DNA of 64,000 nt, taken from Gordionus sp. m RMFG-2023. Its lineage: Eukaryota; Nematomorpha; Gordioida; Chordodea; Parachordodidae. Where the stretch lies: positions 86,405,561 to 86,469,560 of the forward strand of contig NC_088775.1 in assembly GCF_954871325.1 (NCBI RefSeq). The letters run 5' to 3'. Below, piece after piece: positions 11,215 to 23,800 of this stretch. Made by a program: the position numbers and the translations under genes. Under the pieces are notes generated by a model. That model was not told where the DNA came from. It saw only the letters and a program-made list of their open reading frames with translations, and did not search any database. Each line of letters begins with the position of its first letter. Position 1 is the stretch's first letter.

Positions 11215-13119
11215 TTTTAAATGAAAAAATATACAGATAAAGATTTTATGTTAGAGTTTGAAATATAAAATGTTATATAAGCAGCTATTTATAATCAATT
11301 GTCTTATGTTAGTACTTGTGGTCTTCCCAAAAACTTGTGGATTGGCTTCTCTTAGGTTACCATCAATTTATTTTATCATTAACCCACATGCATAACTCTG
11401 CTATTCCACATATTAAAAAGAATGTGCTCCCTATGCTACAAAATTATGAAGCATAAGTTAACGAACTGACCAGCAGCTTATATCAGAGCGTTTATTAGGC
11501 ACAGGATCTTGAATTACTATTTTTGGGAGGAGAGGTAAATTATTTTTAGTATGTAAACTGTTCATTGGGAAGTGGGAAAAATAGAGTAGTGATATCCAGT
11601 TAAACAGAATTTGTTTTCATCATTTTTTCTATAATTTTTTAACTCAGTCATTTGAAGAAAGAATTTATTGCTATCGCACATATCGTCTGTGACCTAGTCT
11701 CCCAATCGCACATATCTTGGTTCGAATCCAGAAAAGTTGAGATTTATCTCAGAATCAAATTAGATCGGTTCCATGGTAAGGGGGGTTGATATATCAGATA
11801 GTCTCGTGATCCATTCTTTTATTCTAAAAATGGATCTTATTAAATTCAGAAAATTTAGTCATTGTTAAACAAATGGTCTAAAGGTTTCGATGGATAATCC
11901 AAATATTCTTCGGTATTCCTATACGTAATATTGGGTTGGGAAATGAAATTTATGGGGATTTAGAATCTCTCAATTTTAAATTAATTATTGGGGGTAAAAC
12001 ATCTGATTTGACCCGAAATGTATTCCAGTATTTTAAGAGTATCCACTCTTTAAATATCAAATATTTTAATGTTAACTTATTAATAATGTTGTTCAAGAGC
12101 CCAATTTAGGTTGATATCTAAAAACATTTCTATTACGATTCTAGTAAAAATAATATTATGTAAGTCTTGGAACACTAAAGTCACTAGAATTGGGACAGAG
12201 GCCCATGTCCCCTGAAAAATTTAGGCCTCCTCAAAATTTGTAATTTTTCTTTATATACCACAAAATTAAAAGGTTAGTTTTGGATAATGTTACCTGAAGA
12301 ATTGCTTAAAGATTTTTTTAGAGCCTCCTGATATTGTAAAGGCTAGTGACGCCCATAGTCTAGAAATTTTTCTCAGATGGCTGAATATTGCTGAATATTC
12401 TTTAGAATTCTATTTGGCAGATCTCGTTTTTAAAAATCAACCAAACGAGCTTTTTAACAAAACTACTTATAAACTCCATTAATTTATTTCAATGTTTACA
12501 TAAATTGAAAAATACACAAATTTATTTCGAAAATTGTCTAAAATTGACAAGGTAGGTAACTACTATAAATATGCTGGAATATATTTCGGGTGAAACAAGA
12601 TTAAATTTAAATATTACCCTTAATAAATTATGTAAAATTGAGATATTTTGATTCCCCAAGGATTCCATTTTCCACATATACACAATGAAATTTATTTCAA
12701 TTATATATTATATTACTAAAACAAAGGCTAAGATGTAAAATAAACAATAATTCAAATAAGAAAACTTTTATAAGATATAGCTGTGAATCACCTTGTTTCT
12801 CATTTACAATTTTTATATAAAAATTTATTTTTAAACATGTTTAACTGCGATTTGAACTAAGAGGAACGAAAAAATTACATTTGAGAATTTTTTTATAACG
12901 TTTGCATGACAGATAATTTTTGTAGGCACATTCCTAAATCTACCCCATTACCCTAAAAAATCCTACCCCCATTCAAAAAAATTGGAGATCAATCGCTCCA
13001 ACCCCCCTCCCTACTTAGACTGTTTCTATACGATGATTTTTGTTTTAATTACTCAGTTGGAGACTGGATGTTATTAGAATTAGATAAAAGTAATTCGGTT
13101 CTATAGGGTTTAAATGTGG
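11215..13119. other. Intergenic stretch with an inverted repeat and a B-box-like motif
   Basis: No gene recognised. It holds GGTTCGAATCC at about 11719, which matches a Pol III B box. It also holds imperfect inverted arms of about 100 bp at roughly 11934-12030 and 12565-12670 (each arm includes CCGAAAT[GA]TATTCCAG in one orientation). A CT-rich patch near 12900-13020 resembles the 14304-14883 element. Confidence 0.45.
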
Positions 13120-14090
13120 TGTTTAGCAATAATTCTTTAAAATGAGCTCTGTATCTAACAATGGACTCTTTTAATTATCTCCAAATCACTGATTATATCT
13201 TGATCATTATTAATATTATCCACATTAAAAAAAACATCTTCTTTAATTAATCAAGATAAACCATCAGGAATTATCTGATCTTTCCCCTTTCTATAATATA
13301 ATTTGTTTAAAATTATATCCGGTTAAACAAAAGGCCATTTTTGTTACCTTGGTAGCATTTCCGGATGTACATCAAATAAATTAACAAGCATTTGTTATTT
13401 ATATAAATCTCAAACATCCTACCAACTAAATATTCTCTCCAATATATACTTTCAGCATTTGATCATACTTTGAATATGAATTCAATAGGTCTCACGGCCA
13501 CCTTCTTCTACATGGAACATAACTTCTCCCATATCCTTATTTGATGCATCAGTCATAAACAACTTCCTACCTCTATCATAGGATGCTAAAATAGGTGCAT
13601 TTCACAATCTTCTTATAATCTCACAAAAGATTACTCTTTCATTAATCCCCAGTAAAAATGTTTTCTCTTCTTAAGCATATCATATAAATTATATGCCAAT
13701 TTCGAAAAATCTTCTATAAACCTGGAATAATAACTCATGATTCTCAAATGGTTTACTAATAGGCTGAAGTTTATCTTTAATTGGTTGTATGTTTTTACTA
13801 CTTATTAAGTAACCCAAATACTTAATGTTTTCTTTATCAAATTCAATCTTTTCAATATTTCATATTAAGCCAAATTCTACCATTCTTCAGAAGCATTTTT
13901 CAATTTTTTAAAGTGATCCTCAGAATTCTTACCAAAAATTAATAAATCATCTAAATAATAAATGACCCCATTTATATCAGAAAATATTTCGTCATGGTTC
14001 TTTGGAAATACGGAGTTGAAACTGTCAGAGACAGCTTACGAAATTTTATAGATTCCTTAGAGTTAGTGTATTTGTAAATAAAGTGAAGAT
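13120..14090 (-). mobile_element. Ty3/Gypsy-type retrotransposon pol fossil (RT to RNase H part)
   Basis: On the minus strand, the catalytic reverse transcriptase motif YYLDDLLIFG sits at about 13940-13970, followed by KIEFDKENIKYLGYLIS and then an RNase H-like stretch (FMTDASNKDMG). A PDGLS motif further downstream resembles the end of the RNase H region. This order is standard for Ty3/Gypsy pol. The reading frames are broken in many places, and no long terminal repeats, gag, integrase or capsid region was recognised nearby. It is an old, dead internal fragment whose limits are approximate. Confidence 0.75.
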
Positions 14091-14303
14091 TTGTGTATTT
14101 CCGAAAATAACTTACCATTTACAACCTTAGCAACAATGCTACTTCTTATCCTTGGTTCATAAAAACTTAAGATGTTGATTTTTTGTTAATCTTTCTGCAA
14201 AATAGTAATTATCCGATCGATGATAGAAATATTTTAATTCTGTAAATTTAAACTTTCTAAAAACACATCTCCTTTTACGATTAATTCTATGCTGCGGTAT
14301 TTC

Positions 14304-14883
14304 CAGCGTCTACATGACAGGATTTTCACTGGATGCAAACCCCCTTCAAAAACCTTTGCCTACCCCCCCCTAAAAAATTCCCACCACTTCGGCGGCGGTG
14401 TCTCTTTATCATTATTTTCACCTATTTATTTATTGATACTCTTTTCAAATAATTTATAAAGGATAACTTAAATTAATCTATCTCTACTACCAACTATCGA
14501 TATTTTGTGAATATAAAGAATTTATTTTTTAGATAATAAATTCAATTATAACCTCCATTATTTACAATGAATTAATTATTATGGCATTATGAGCTTGCTG
14601 AAATATCTAAACCTTTTAAATGTAATTTAAAAGGATAGTTTATTTGGAAAACAATGTGTATGATTGTTTGCAATATATAGATTTGGTAGATGAATTGTAT
14701 TATAATAATACTATAATAAAAGTATTAATTTTTACAGCAATAAATTTGTCCTATTTCATTTCAAAATTTAATAGATAACCCCCAAAAAAATTTATCCTAT
14801 CCCCATTAAAGCAGCTTACCCCCTACCCCCTCAAAAAAATAGGATGCAAACTGTTCCTACCCCTCCCGCTCATGTAGACGCTG
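14304..14883. mobile_element. hAT-like non-autonomous element, TIR CAGCGTCTACATGA
   Basis: 580 bp with perfect inverted ends CAGCGTCTACATGA and TCATGTAGACGCTG and a perfect 8-bp duplication GGTATTTC (14296-14303 and 14884-14891). The subterminal zones are C-rich (ATGCAAAC followed by a C-rich tract with an 8-C run on the left). There is no open reading frame of note. A half copy appears at about 28767-28860. Confidence 0.87.
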
Positions 14884-14891
14884 GGTATTTC

Positions 14892-16130
14892 AGTTCCATG
14901 CATATGTCATCGAGTGTCATCAAATCGGTAAATTTATATTGATAGATAATACATATTTTGAATTTTCATATATAATGAGAGGAATATAAATTTTAAAGAA
15001 AATTTAGAATTTTTATTATTTTCTGGGCAGTTAAATTGTCTATGTGTTTGATAAAGGCCGAATTATTTCAAAAATTTTCAAAAATATTTGTGCCGTTAGC
15101 TATTAAGGATATCTATATATGTTTTCTCTATATTTAATAATCTATATCAGATAAATTGTAGATGCTATGATAGAATGAAAAGATCATTAATAATCATTAT
15201 ATTTTAAGTTAAAAAATTAATAATGCACTCTATTCTAACACAAGAAAATCCTTAAACGTTTACATTGGGTTATGTTATATGAATTTAACAAAACTTCTAT
15301 TTTCCATAAAACTATACATAGCATGTATATCTAAGCGGAAATTTTTTTCCCAGAAAAGTGTTATTTCTACAACTTTAAATCATTTTTTGAGTGCGTTTTT
15401 TAAAATTAAAAATTTTGTTTTTAACGGAAATGTATTACAATATGTTTAGAATACCTATTTTATGAGTTGTAGATAATTTTAACGTCAACCTTTAATTTAT
15501 AGTTTATATAAAAAATATAGGGGAAAACTAATATAAATTATATTAAGTTCAAAACTTTATGGCATTTATTTGAAATTCATAGGGTAAATATTCCAAACTT
15601 GATGGAATACATTTCCAGTAAAATCAGATTTTTAAAACTTAAAAAAACGCGCTCATTAAATGATTCAAAGTTAATAACACATTGCCGGAAAAATCATATT
15701 ATCGCTATCATATATATTTATATAAATTAATTAAATATTTAATTACGTATAGGCAATATCTCTAGGAATAAAATGTTTTCTCTATTTAATTTATTTATTT
15801 TGGATTTACATTATAAGAACTAAAGAAAATAAGCAAAAGGTTTTGTTATTCGACTATTGAGTGCAAAATTTAAATCCAATTTTTTTTTTATTTCTTTAAA
15901 TAGTGCTTATAATTCCACCCAGGAAATTAAATTAATATTCAATAAAGGTTTTAAATTTAAAAATATTTAGAAATTATTTTGTATAAATAAATATTTAAAT
16001 TTTATACCAATTTTACATAATAAATATATTTTTTTTCTTCCTAAGGCCCAAAAATTCCTTCTTAAAGACCCCAAAATTTTTTAAAATCGAGGACCATTTA
16101 GACTTATTGGACAGTCTGCCACTGATGATA
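14892..16130. other. Intergenic AT-rich stretch, nothing recognised
   Basis: No gene, terminal repeat or tandem array was identified. A TTGATGGAATACATTTCCAG segment near 15600 loosely resembles the arms of the inverted repeat at 11.9-12.7 kb. Confidence 0.35.
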
Positions 16131-16138
16131 ATTATAAC

Positions 16139-17507
16139 CATAGGCGTAGCCAAAGGGGTGCAAGAGGAAATTCCCCCCCCCCTTCAGAAATTTATCACTT
16201 TTTGTAAATATCATTTTTAGCTAATAAAAAATATCCCCCTTAGTCTTTCCCCCCACCCCCTGACCCTCAAATATGTATGCATATATCTTAAATAATAATT
16301 TGAAAGAAAGAATGTAAAAGTTGATATTTTTTTATAAAACTATTCATCATAATTTATAGATTTTTGGGAAAATAAATTTATAAATATATAAAATGAACCA
16401 AAAATGTTTTTTAATAAATGGAATATAAGCTAAAGATAAGTCTTAAGACAGAAGTGAAATGTATTATAATTATTAATAATAGATCAATTAAATTACTAAA
16501 TAATATAAAATATAAAATATTATTTTTTATATTTAATTTATTTATCTTAATAAAAGTAAAATATAATTATAAAACTATTGATAAAATTAAATCATAAATT
16601 AAAAAAATATTAAAGCACAATACAAACAGTGGAATATTATATGTCGTAGATTTACAGTATATCTAATTATCAAATGTGTTGCGTTATTCCTTTATTTTAT
16701 TTTTTGTTTTTTTGCATTTGAACTTTTATTATTTTTGTTATAATCTAATTTTATTTTATAAACGGCGTAACCTTACTTTTTTAATATTATTTTACTTTTT
16801 TATATTTGTTTATATTCTAATTTATATTTTATAAAAACGTATAAATACTTTAAGAAAAGAAAAAGAAATTAGTCAATAAAGTTAATAAAATATATTTTTA
16901 CTGACTCGAACCAATCAAGTAATTTTTACCAATATAGCGAATTATATATTTTACAGAAAACTATAAAATATTGATAAGGACATCAGAAAATATCTTAAGA
17001 CATTGTGGGATGGTGAAGATTAAATATTTATATCATTTTTACTTAAAATAATTAGATGGCGTTAAATAATTGAATGCAAATTGTTGCTATATTTAATATC
17101 AAGAGCATTAATTAGTAAAAATTGTTAAATTATTAACTGTAATATATTCTCTAATTGTCAAATATGGTAAAAGTGGAATTTTACCTAGTATTTTATAACT
17201 AATTTTATATAATAGAGTAAAATCAACTATATGTCTACTTACTTTTTATAAATAAATTTCTTATAATTGTTTGGAATAAATTATTACCATGCTCTTCTTA
17301 TATTAAGGTATATACAATACAAGTAATTTATTATATTTTTATTTTATATAAACTAATAAAAATACAGGCTTATTTTTTTTATTAAAATTTGTAAAAATAT
17401 TTTATGACTATATATAGACTAAAGTAATCCCCAAAAGGGGGTCTGGAGGCGAAGCCCCCAGTAATTTTTTAATCCCCCCCCTTATGAAAATCCTGGCTAC
17501 GCCTATG
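16139..17507. mobile_element. hAT-like element, 1.37 kb, TIR CATAGGCGTAGCCA
   Basis: Inverted ends CATAGGCGTAGCCA and TGGCTACGCCTATG, with a perfect 8-bp duplication ATTATAAC (16131-16138 and 17508-17515). The interior is almost pure AT with no transposase frame. The right subterminal block AAAGGGGGTCTGGAGGCGAA also occurs in the 408-bp element at 44752-45159, so the two belong to one family. Confidence 0.88.
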
Positions 17508-17515
17508 ATTATAAC

Positions 17516-18526
17516 AGATCCCGAAATTAAACAAATCATAAATAATTTAAGCAATGGATTTTAAAAATATTTAGTCACATCTTAGAAAAAAAATCAATTT
17601 AAGCTTGATTTCTAATTTGCTTTTTTTTGAAGATTGACTATAACAGTCTTTTAATGTTTTCGATATTAACCAGGTTTTCCTTTTTAATGCTATAGTGGAA
17701 GTATAGATATTTATGTGATTTCAATTTCATTCTAAAAAAAGTTTAAAAATAATTAATACGAATTTGAGTTCCCATTATTCCTATATGGGAACAATAATAA
17801 AATTATTTATTTAACAACAAATTTAGTCATATTTTTTTAAATAATAACTTGATACAAATCAGAAATTTTACTTAAAAATATATAAATAAAATATTATATA
17901 TAATATAGGCGTAATGAAAAAAAAAACTTAAATATTAAATAGAAAAAGATAAGATTGAACACAAACAAATATGATAAAAATAAATATTGCAAATTAAACA
18001 TAAAGGTAATAGTAGCATTTTTCCATATGTATTATAAGAATTAAGAGTGATAAGTAATTTTTCATAGAAACACATGCAATATTCCATCTTAGCATTTCTA
18101 ATTGTGTTTTATGCTTAAAATATTTAATATATGAAATATTTATCAGACCCTATTAATTTTAACTTTTACAAAATCGTTTTTATTTTAGATTATATATTTT
18201 TTTTAACATAGGCTGCCTTTGACAATTAGTATTAGCTAAATATGAAACAAATGACTATATAAAAATCCAATATTTATGTAAATGTAGAAAATTACATAAA
18301 GCGACATTGATTATCTATTATAAATTTAAATTAAAATCCCATATTAATGTTTTAATTATTTTTTTTAAGTAAATTTGATTGTTTATAAAAATTACATTGA
18401 AATAATCTGCTCCTAAAATATATTTGCAAAAAAATAATAAAATATAATTATGAGTATTTATCAATTATATAATATATATATATGTTTGTACATAATGGCT
18501 CAGTTTTAATAAATATTTCTAAGATA
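17516..18526. other. Intergenic AT-rich stretch, nothing recognised
   Basis: About 1 kb of low-complexity AT-rich DNA between two transposons. No coding or repeat signal was found. Confidence 0.35.
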
Positions 18527-18534
18527 ACTTTATT

Positions 18535-18745
18535 TAATGTTGTTAAACGGCTCAATTTGAATCGATTTTTATAAACGGCTAACTCAATATTTTAGTCAGA
18601 AATAATTTTTTCTAAGCCTCGAAATTTTGCTAATATATGTTTAAACCTTTAGGGCATCTATGAGCATAGATGATATTTTTCTAGTTAAAATGATGAGTTA
18701 GCCGTTTTTAAAAATAGGTTAAAATAGAGCCGTTTAACAACACTA
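18535..18745. mobile_element. Reference copy of the GTTGTTAAACGGCTC miniature family (hAT-like)
   Basis: 211 bp with inverted ends TAATGTTGTTAAACGGCTC and GAGCCGTTTAACAACACTA and a perfect 8-bp duplication ACTTTATT (18527-18534 and 18746-18753). Inner inverted blocks (AAACGGCTAACTCA and TGAGTTAGCCGTTTT) make it nearly foldback. At least nine relatives are scattered over the window, making this the most frequent element here. Confidence 0.9.
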
Positions 18746-18753
18746 ACTTTATT

Positions 18754-19675
18754 ATGCATATACTATATTAATTTAATTGTAAAATTTTAAACAATATTCA
18801 TGTATCTTAGGTTCTAGTGATCAATTCTCTATACAAGCTTTCATTTTCCAATTCGTTTAATTTGTATTTAAACGTAAAATAAATACTTATGTATATGATA
18901 TACGTATTATGTAATGCTACATATAATAATCCTGCATAATTTGAATGTTAATAAGTCTGCAGAAACTCTTTATATAATTAGAAAGGTGAAAAAATTTCTA
19001 CACAATAGAAGTATTAACTGTTAAAATAAAATACAATTCACATGCTAAAAAAACAAAAGAAAATAAAAATAAAGAACAAGAGTCGTCAACAAATTTAAAA
19101 AAAAACAAAAATAATTGATCATGCTTTTAACATCGAATATATTCTTTTATGACAAATGTCCATAAATTTCAATTTCAAACTGACAGTTACAATAATATAT
19201 CAATTCGGGAGCCAGGTTATCCAAAAAAAACTAACTCCCCCAAATATAATCTTCAAAATGATTTTTTTTTGCGTTTTATACCCTTTACATAAATTTAAAA
19301 TTGAATTTTTGATATAAAAGAGAATGAATACTTAATATTATAGGGGTCAAATACAATATTACATAATTATTTTCATATTCTAATTCTAATAAGATTATTT
19401 AGGAATCCATAAAGATCGACAGAGATTCAGAATAAGAAAGAGCATATGGGTAAAGCCCCCCCCCATTCCCAATTCTTACGTTTACCTCAGTAGGTTTTAG
19501 CTAAAAAGGTGTAAATTAAATCTAGAGCCCGGCCGGATTTGCAGAGGTTTCTACCATGTACGCATTACACACAAAAATAATATTCTAGCCATAGCTATAA
19601 TATATAGTCTACTAAGACCTTTATTCATAGAATACAAGTATATAGGCATTGATTTAATTTTTTATTGATATATAT
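18754..19675. other. Intergenic AT-rich stretch, nothing recognised
   Basis: No gene or structured repeat was identified. A run of ten C lies near 19457-19466. Confidence 0.35.
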
Positions 19676-20003
19676 CAGAGACCTGCAGGCTAGGCCCTAA
19701 GCTCGACATAAGTACCCATCGGGCCATATTTTTTTTTTTAAATATACCCGGGCCGGGCCTGAAATTTTTTTAAAAATATCCGGGCCGGACCATATATTTT
19801 AAAATCAAATATTTGAAATCCTATTATTAACTATAATAAATCAAAAATAAATATGATATATTTTAAAAAATACCGGGCTAAACCTAAAATTTTTTTTAAA
19901 AAAAAAGCCAGGCCAAGCTTGAAAATATAAAACCTGGGACAGGCTTGGCTGAAGAAAATTTATGAAAAAAGAATCCGGGCCATGGTAACTCTGCGGGTCC
20001 CTG
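19676..20003. mobile_element. hAT-like element with GGGCCGGGCC-rich subterminal repeats
   Basis: About 328 bp with inverted ends CAGAGACCTGCAGGC and CTGCGGGTCCCTG. The flanks ATATATAT and CTATATTT agree at six of eight positions. Inside are repeated CCCGGGCCGGGCC-type blocks separated by poly(A/T). Related GC-rich blocks recur at 34592 and 35455. Confidence 0.65.
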
Positions 20004-20840
20004 CTATATTTCCTTTAATTAATTATTGTTATAATTTTATTTAATCGCATTAATTAACTATTTAAGAAAGGGGCTTGTTGCACCCTATTTAATTTTAGCC
20101 TTACGACTTATAGTCAACAAGTTAAATATCGAAATAAGAACATTGCATTTTATGCTTGACGAATTTCTCAGTATTTTTATTTTGGCAAACTCAGTAAAGG
20201 TAGGATTAAGGTATTTTTAATAATATTACTATAAGAGCCCTTACCGTAAAAGTCAACAATGTGTCTGCCAAATTTGGATCTGGTAGACTAGAACCTATTT
20301 TTTTTTTTAAATACTGAAATGATTCAGATTTAGGAAAAGTTACCAGTGTAAAACTCATTTATATTTTTTCTTTTTTTCTTTCTTTCTTTCTTTTTTCTTT
20401 TTTTAGTTATTTCTCCGTTTTATTATCTTGCCTCCATTAGATGAACCAATATTAAAAGCACTTGACATGATAACTGATATATTAATTATATCATGAAATA
20501 AAACTAATTTGGGATATTATTTAAATCAAGCTATCTAGAAAAGCAAATTAATAGTTTTATATATTTTTTTCCCAAGTTTGGGTATATAAGATTTTGTTAA
20601 TTTGAAAAACTGATTATATTTAGGTCAGTTGTGATCTTGGTATGTGATATCTAAATAAAGATAAGCATCATAGAGATTTTAAATAAACCCTCTTGAGAGG
20701 TGTGAATATTATTTTTTTTATAAGTGGAAATTATCAGCTTCTATATCTATTTTTTAGTTAACAGAATGACCTCCTTCCACATCCCTTATAGGTTTTAATA
20801 CCTCGTTGACATACAGTAAATTTTAAAAATTTTTTACAGA
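20004..20840. other. Flank of the duplicated block, with a CTTT microsatellite
   Basis: Contains a short impure CTTT repeat near 20370-20400. Near 20770-20810 it holds the first copy of a TCAACGAGG[CT]A[CT]TAAA segment (minus strand) that recurs in the duplicated block. Confidence 0.4.
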
Positions 20841-23800
20841 GAGTCTTTCAATCCTCTTCATCATTCTTGTAATCCGAACCACAAGAAGCCGAACCACTAG
20901 AAGAACCACTACCAGAAGTTGAATCGATACCTGATATATTAATTATATTGAATAATAAAATTACTCTCTAATTTTAGTTACATCCATTAATTTCTCAAAT
21001 TAAATTTTTTTTAATAATTATATTATATCCTTGTTCGGTATAAGATTTTATTAGCATAAAAACAGGATTATATTTATGCTAAATAAATGATCTTGGCACG
21101 TGTATAAGAAAGATAGGTCCCGCTTAGGCTTTTAATCTAATCTTTGACCTAATAAGTTTCATTTTTTTTGTAATCCGAATTATTCGGGTTTATTTATTGT
21201 TAACAAAAATAAGAGAAACCTCCTTCCATATTGCCTACAATAGGCTTTAGTGCCTCGTTGATTGATAAACATAGTGAATAATTATTATTTTACCCAAATC
21301 ATCTTTATCATCTTCATCAGTATTATAAACCATATTGCTAAAATCTGATATATTGATTATATTAAACAATAAAATTACATTTTATTTATATCTATTAATC
21401 TCTCAAATTCAAATTATATAATAGTATCGTATCCTTCCAAAGTTGTTGTTATAAGATTTTATAAGCATAAAAACCGGATTATATTTAGACTAAATAAGTG
21501 ATCTTGGCCCATGTCTAAGAAAGATAGATCCCGCTTAGTTTAATCTAATCTTTGGCCTAATAAGTTTCATTTTTTTTTGTAATTGGAATTATTCAGTTTC
21601 AATATTTTTAATTTATTGTTAAACAAAAATATTGCATATTTTGCCCTTTTCATCTTAAAATGTAATTAATAACTCCCCGTATAAGATTTTTTTTTAGCAT
21701 AAAAACCTCTTTATAAATTATGTGATTTAAAAATGGATAACCATTATTCCATAAGCAAATACATATTCATACCACAATATACTTTATACTACTTGTAAAT
21801 AAGAGTGGGTTTTTTTTAATTCATGTTCTAAAATATAATTAATTTACATTCACAATTTTTTGATTGCTGGTAGTAGAGCAATGATCATATAAACTATTCA
21901 TTTTAAAAATATGTGCAAGGGACCATTATAATTAACTTGCAATTAATATGTAAAAATATCGTTGAAGGCAAGAAATTTTTTTAGGTGGTAATTATTAAGG
22001 GGAATGTGGTTTCCAGTGAATATACTGTTATGTAGACTCTTTTCATTTACAGATAATTCTTATTCTCTTTATAAGTTATATCTCAAGCCGAAACAATAGA
22101 AACTCTTGAATAGCTCATATATTAATTATATGATGAAATTAAATTATTTTGGGTTGTTATAAACAATCTATTTATCTATAAAATTAAAATTAGCTTTAGT
22201 TAAGTTATATTATATCTTCTAATCGTTAGGGATGCAAGATATTATTAGCTTAAAAACCTAAAGCCAGTCATCATCGAACTTTTTATTTTATTAAAAGATG
22301 TACTAATTTACGACCCTCAAAAATCTAAATTCATAATATAAATTTATTGATATAATTTAGATAGCTTTAAAACATGCATACTAAAATAAATTCGTATAAT
22401 CACACGAACCAATATTAGCATAACTTGCAGGGTTAGATGTTTTAATGGAAATGTGAAAGTTAAATTATTTTATAACACAATTACAATTCTGGCAATCAGA
22501 CAAAGCAAATTATAAAAAATTATTTCATTGTCATGTTGCGAGTAAGATTTCAATATTAAGCTGCAGCAGTGTTTAATTTTTTCAACTGGGGGAATGGAGG
22601 CAATTTTTAAATAATTTTCTTTAAATTATCAAATAAATGAGATACTAAAGTTAGTAAAAAAATATATTTAGGAGGAATTTACTAAAGTTTTGAGGTTTAA
22701 ACCTCCTACGCCCCCCCCCCTAACAAGGCTACTGCCATTCTTAGAATAGAAATAAGCAAAAGATTGGAATCAGTTTACTGAAGTTATCAATGGATTAGTT
22801 ATTATATAAGAATAAGAATAAATTATTTTGCCTTAATTTTATTTAAAATATTATATTCGTCACACTTGTGATATGTGATAATCTGGAGAAAATTAATAAA
22901 AGACTACCTAATCTGATAAAGTATTTTGATATTAGTTGGTGTATTACTTAATAAATTTTGTTTAACAATCATTTAAGGAAATTATTAATCATAATAATTC
23001 ATTTTTTGTTTCAAATCGCATAATTTAATTAGCCGATAGACGCATCAATCCTATTTTGAAATTTTTTTTACTACCTAAGTTCTCCTCATTTATATCAGTT
23101 GCATTTTCATCCGAAACCATAAAGATTATAAAATAAAAATCAATTTTAATTTTATATTGTTAATATTATTTTTTCCTGGTTATGAGGGTGTAAAAATTTT
23201 GATCAATCTAGAAATCGACAGAGGATTGGTATATATTAAATTTAATTAACTCATATTATCCTCACTAGAAGCCGAATCACTAGAAGTTGAACCACTACTA
23301 GAAGTTGAATCGATATCTGATATATTAATTATATTAAATAATAAAATTAATCTCTAATTTTAATTACATCCATTAATTTCCTAAATTAAAATTTTTAAAT
23401 AACTGTATTATATTCTTCCATAGTTGTTCGGTATAATATTTTATTAGCATAAAAACCGGATTATATTTATGCTAAATAGTGATCTTGTCACATATCTAAG
23501 AAAGTTAGATCCCGCTTAGGGCTTTAAATCTAATCTTTGACCTAATAAGTTTCATTGTAATTCGAATTATTCGGGTTCAATATATTTAATTTATTGTTAA
23601 CAAAAATAAAAGAAAGCTCCTTCCATATTGCCTACAATAGGCTTTAGTGCCTCGTTGATTGATAAACATAGTGAATAATTATTATTTTACCCAAATCATC
23701 TTTATCCTCTTCATCAGTCTTATAACCCGTATTGCTAATATCTGATATATTGATATACTAATTAATAAAATTATTCCCTAATTTTATATATATAATCTCT

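Noticed and set aside
12170-12350. Possible inverted ends GTCACTAG and CTAGTGAC
   Set aside because: Match too short and no target duplication; could be chance.
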